A DNA stretch of 64,000 nucleotides from Eublepharis macularius (taxonomy: Eukaryota > Chordata > Lepidosauria > Squamata > Eublepharidae). The translations under genes were made by a program, and so were the position numbers. Where the stretch lies: assembly GCF_028583425.1 (NCBI RefSeq), contig NC_072805.1:20036001-20100000 (forward strand). The letters are read 5' to 3'. Position 1 is the stretch's first letter, and each line of letters begins with the position of its first letter. The notes beneath the pieces were generated by a model that searched no databases, was not told the origin of the DNA, and worked only from the letters and a program-made list of their open reading frames with translations. Positions 60,957 through 64,000 of this stretch are shown here, in pieces.

Positions 60957-61040
60957 TCAAGCTTCTTGAGTTGTGAAGATTGTGGAAGCCCTTCCACAAG
61001 GGACTTGACACCTTTGTTCCCAATGCGGTTTTCTGACAAA
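60957..61040 (-). CDS. NLRC5: NLRC5-like receptor, LRR exon
   Basis: This is an 84-nt phase-2 exon with acceptor TCTTGCAG and donor TTGA|GTAAGT. It reads LSENRIGNKGVKSLVEGL, PQSSQLKKL. LSEN.IG..GV is very close to the LSENKIGDEGV repeat of the paralogue CIITA, which places the gene in the CIITA/NLRC5/NLRC3 group. The synteny with CPNE2 then selects NLRC5. Confidence 0.9.
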   Translation of the reverse strand, partial: FVRKPHWEQRCQVPCGRASTIFTTQEA

Positions 61041-61574
61041 CTGCAAGATCAAAGAAAATGATCAGATTGAAGTATTCCATTTTTTCAATACTTATTATGG
61101 ATACATTGCTTATAACTGATGAATGGCACATATCCTGTAGTCCACTTCCACTAGGGTAGAAGCCATTTACATTAATGCACATTTATTGTCAAGATGTGGC
61201 ATGCTGTCGGCAGAAACAATACCACCGTGACGTCCCAAGAGGTATTTCTGCCTGAGCATGGCACAGCAATAGCATTTGAATGCTGACAGTTTTTTTTTAA
61301 TTAATTGAATAATACTATAAAAGAGTTGGATACAGACCAGGATTGCCAAGTCCCCCTGACCTAAAAGTGGGGAAGGGTGTACGGGCCAAGGTGGCGCCTG
61401 CATCACTGGCTGATGACATCATTTCCAGCATGACTCAAAAGTGATGAGTCGTGCCAGGGCTGAATCAGTAAAAATCAGCCCAAAACATAGCAAGGAGCGG
61501 CAGCCAAGGGCATGGGATTCCCCCACCTCCAGCAGCTGTCTGGCAACTCTCGCCCAGATTAAATTCTCCACTAA

Positions 61575-61778
61575 GAGCCAAGCTACAAGTGATGCCTGAC
61601 ACAGGTTAGACACTTGTCAGCTTCCCTCAAGTTTTGATGGGAAATGTAGGCGTCCTGGTCTTGCAGCTGTAATGGAGATCCAAGCTGTAAGACCAGGACG
61701 CCTACATTTCCCATCAACACTTTTGAGAGAAGCTGACAAGTGTCCAACCTGTGTAAGGCGTCACTTGTAGCTTGGCTC
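61575..61778. mobile_element. Foldback element (PIF/Harbinger-like) in NLRC5 intron
   Basis: Flanked by TAA on both sides; same subfamily as 30325 (interior TTTTGATGGGAAATGTAGGC). It lies about 220 bp from the LRR exon at 61997-62080. Confidence 0.75.
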
Positions 61779-61996
61779 TAATTGAAGAGGAGGTGAAATT
61801 TCTGCCCATAACCCCTTCCTGTCACAGACCCCCAGTTTGCCCCCCATGAGCATCCCCCCTGCCCCCCATGAGCTGCATTTGGATCCTCTCTAGTATTCTG
61901 CATGTAAAATCCCTGCCCATTGGGATAGTGACCCACTGAAAAAGCTTTGTACACCAACAGCTTCTAAGAAGGAAAAAGAGCCATCTTTTTTTTTAC

Positions 61997-62080
61997 CTGA
62001 GCTCCTGTATTTGTGGACATTCGGACAGCGCTTTGGCCAAATGAGAAATTCCCTCCGAGTCAATGTTGCAGGAAGACAGG
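61997..62080 (-). CDS. NLRC5: NLRC5-like receptor, LRR exon
   Basis: This is an 84-nt phase-2 exon with acceptor GTTTCTCTAG and donor CTCAG|GTAAAA. It reads LSSCNIDSEGISHLAKAL, SECPQIQEL. The C-N-I replacing the usual N.I, and the S.CP.I.EL end, are typical for NLR leucine-rich repeats. It joins in frame to flanking exons through split codons CA|C and AG|T. Confidence 0.9.
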
Positions 62081-63049
62081 CTAGAGAAACGAGAAGGAAA
62101 ATGGCTTGCAGCAGACGCACGTGACTTTCACACGGTATCCGTGGCGCAGCTGAAAATGTACTTGTCAGGTGGCCAAGTGGATACCTGATGTCTCCTACTG
62201 TCAGCTGACTGCTGGCGATCTGGTTGCGGCAATACCACCGCCCCGTCACCTGTGGTGCTGTTGGCTTTTGACCGTTTATTTTTTTGAAAAGCAGCTTTCA
62301 AGGCTGCAATCAAGAGCAGAGGAGTGGTGGGGAACAGGAGTTATTTCACCCTTTCCGTTCCTGCCGTTTGTCTGCACAAGATCATCCTTCTCTCAGTTAC
62401 ACAGACCCATTGGGAGCTGGAAGAGCAGGTGGGGATGCTCAGTGGTGAGTGCTGAGATATTCCCTCTGACCCACTATGCAAACTGCTGCAGTCAAAAGGT
62501 ATGGAAGGACTGAGGACATCCAGAAAGAACAACTGCGCTGCTCCAGCAGGGGAAGGAAATATGTTTGCAGGAAGACTTCTGCATGCACAATTGGTGTTTT
62601 TGCATCCTCACTGCATTGTTCATCTAGCCCTACTGAAGTGCTTGGACACATCTTTAGATGGGTCAGGGGAAGCATCTCCACCTGTGAAGCCATAGCTGCT
62701 ACGTGGGACAAATCCATCTTTAAATGGGTTTGGTTCAGATGTGCACGCTGATCACCTAATTTCTCTGCACTTCAGTACTTTACAGTGGATCTGAAGGTGT
62801 GAATTGACTCTGTTGAAAAACAATGACACTTCAATTGTCCCCTGCTGTTTATGAAAACTGTGCTTTTGGTAATTAATCTCTGCTGGACAAATCACACAGG
62901 CGGATCAGGACTCAAAGGTTTCCATCAGCAAGGGAGGGACACGTGGTAAGATCCAGCTCTAGAATCAGCAGAGCTGTGGGTAAGCAGGAGGAGGTGGTGT
63001 GCTAGTACAGAAGAAAAGGTAAAAATACGGATTAAGCCAAGATACCTAC

Positions 63050-63133
63050 TGAAGGACCTTCAAGTGGTGCACAGAAGGCAGAACTGTGGCTAGCTTTGCC
63101 ACAGTCTTGTGTCCAATATTGTTCTCAGATAAC
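63050..63133 (-). CDS. NLRC5: NLRC5-like receptor, LRR exon (first in window)
   Basis: This is an 84-nt phase-2 exon with acceptor TTCCTTTCAG and donor TTCA|GTAGGT. It reads LSENNIGHKTVAKLATVL, PSVHHLKVL. More upstream LRR exons, the NACHT domain and the N-terminal effector domain must lie beyond 64000. No further 84-nt LRR exon was recognised between 63134 and 64000. Confidence 0.88.
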
Positions 63134-63169
63134 CTGAAAGGAAGCAGAAGGTGAAATGCCACTTCTAAA

Positions 63170-63419
63170 CAGGGCTTTTTCTGGGAAAAGAAGTGGTGGA
63201 ACTTAGTGGGTTGCCCTCGGAGAAAATGGTCACATGGCTGGTGGCCCCGCCCCCTGATCTCCAGACAGAGGGGAGTTGAGATTGCCCTACACGCTGAGTG
63301 TAGGGCAATCTAAACTCCCCTCTGTCTGGAGATCAGGGGGCGGGGCCACCAGCCATGTGACCATTTTCAAGAGATGCCGGAACTCTGTTCCCCCGAGTTC
63401 CTGCTGAAAAAAAGCCCTG
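63170..63419 (+). mobile_element. hAT-like non-autonomous element, family 1, in NLRC5 intron
   Basis: Perfect 8-bp duplication CTTCTAAA (63162-63169, 63420-63427), intact CAGGGCTTTTTC and GAAAAAAAGCCCTG ends. It lies only about 37 bp from the acceptor side of the LRR exon ending at 63133. Confidence 0.9.
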
Positions 63420-63593
63420 CTTCTAAAGCATGAAACATTGAACAGATAGCATTTTCTTCCATTTCAGTGATGGAATAAAGGTTCACTTACTCTCTGGTCA
63501 CACTGGTTAAGGCCCTGGGGACATTCTGCCTTTCTCAGTGGGCCAAATAGTATCATACCAGGACCTTCTCTGGACAGTAAAATGGAGTGGGGC

Positions 63594-63812
63594 TAGAGTT
63601 GCCAGCCTCCAGGTGGTGGCTGGAAATCTCCCAGAATTACAACTCATCTCCAGGTGACAGAGATCAGTTCTCTTGGAGAAAACGGCTGTCTTGGAAGATG
63701 GACTCCATGGCATTATAGCAGCTGGAGTACCTCCCCTCCCCAAACCCCGCCCTCTCCAGGCTCCACCACCCAAATCTCCAGGAATTTCCCAACCAGCAGC
63801 TGGCAACGCTAA
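63594..63812. repeat. GTTGCCAAC-type interspersed repeat, reverse
   Basis: AGAGTTGCCAGCCTCCAGGT and CCAGCAGCTGGCAACGCT are the ends; the interior has CTCCAGGTGACAGAGATCAG. Confidence 0.6.
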
Positions 63813-64000
63813 GTGGGGGAGAAGACTGACACCCCCTCCTCAGTCACTAAACAGTCCCTATATGAAATGGACACCATGTGCACAGGAACTGAGGAGAACC
63901 AGCAGCTCACACCTGACTGTTACACAAAGCTGGGATCTCAAGACTCCACCTGTTTTCTCAGTACCATAAGAAGACACAGCAGCCACTGTGTGGAGTGAGG

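Noticed and set aside
63491-63569. Possible extra exon on the minus strand with a GTAAGT donor at 63490
   Set aside because: The segment is 79 nt, not 84, its translation has no LRR pattern, and it would break the phase-2 chain.

Overview
This window is vertebrate nuclear DNA, most likely from a squamate reptile (lizard). The evidence is the interspersed-repeat set: 5S-rRNA-derived and tRNA-derived SINEs, a BovB/RTE reverse-transcriptase fragment whose 3' tail resembles the 5S-SINE tail, CR1 3' ends, and many short foldback elements. There are no bacterial-style operons. Most long open reading frames here are chance frames inside repeats.

Two genes are present, both on the minus strand, so they read from high to low coordinates. 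From 63.1 kb down to 51.9 kb lies the 3' end of an NLRC5-like NOD-like receptor: six leucine-rich-repeat (LRR) exons of exactly 84 nt, all phase 2, then a short last exon with the stop codon. About 5.8 kb further on is a CpG island (45.9-46.85 kb) containing a clear splice donor, the likely promoter and exon 1 of CPNE2 (copine-2). A candidate 138-nt exon lies at 19.8 kb. The first recognisable CPNE2 coding exon, with the start codon and the beginning of the C2A domain, is at 9.1-9.26 kb. The rest of CPNE2 lies beyond position 1. NLRC5 followed by CPNE2 in the same direction is the order on human 16q13, which supports both identifications.

The remainder is intronic or intergenic DNA packed with transposable elements, many with target-site duplications (TSDs) that I could read directly: two hAT-like families (8-bp TSD, ends CAGGG), a foldback family with 3-bp TSDs usually fitting TNA, a second foldback family with other 3-bp TSDs, two putative solo LTRs, and several snap-back retroposons with 8-14-bp TSDs.

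The observation most worth following up is that six sequence-distinct repeat groups, most of them demonstrably snap-back retroposons, carry the same small motif: CTGANGA, one extra base, a short hairpin, GAAA, then AGCT or ACGT. This is the layout of a minimal hammerhead ribozyme with a palindromic stem III, as known from Penelope-like elements. The best copies are at 49951-50094, 7667-7744 and 18736-18774.
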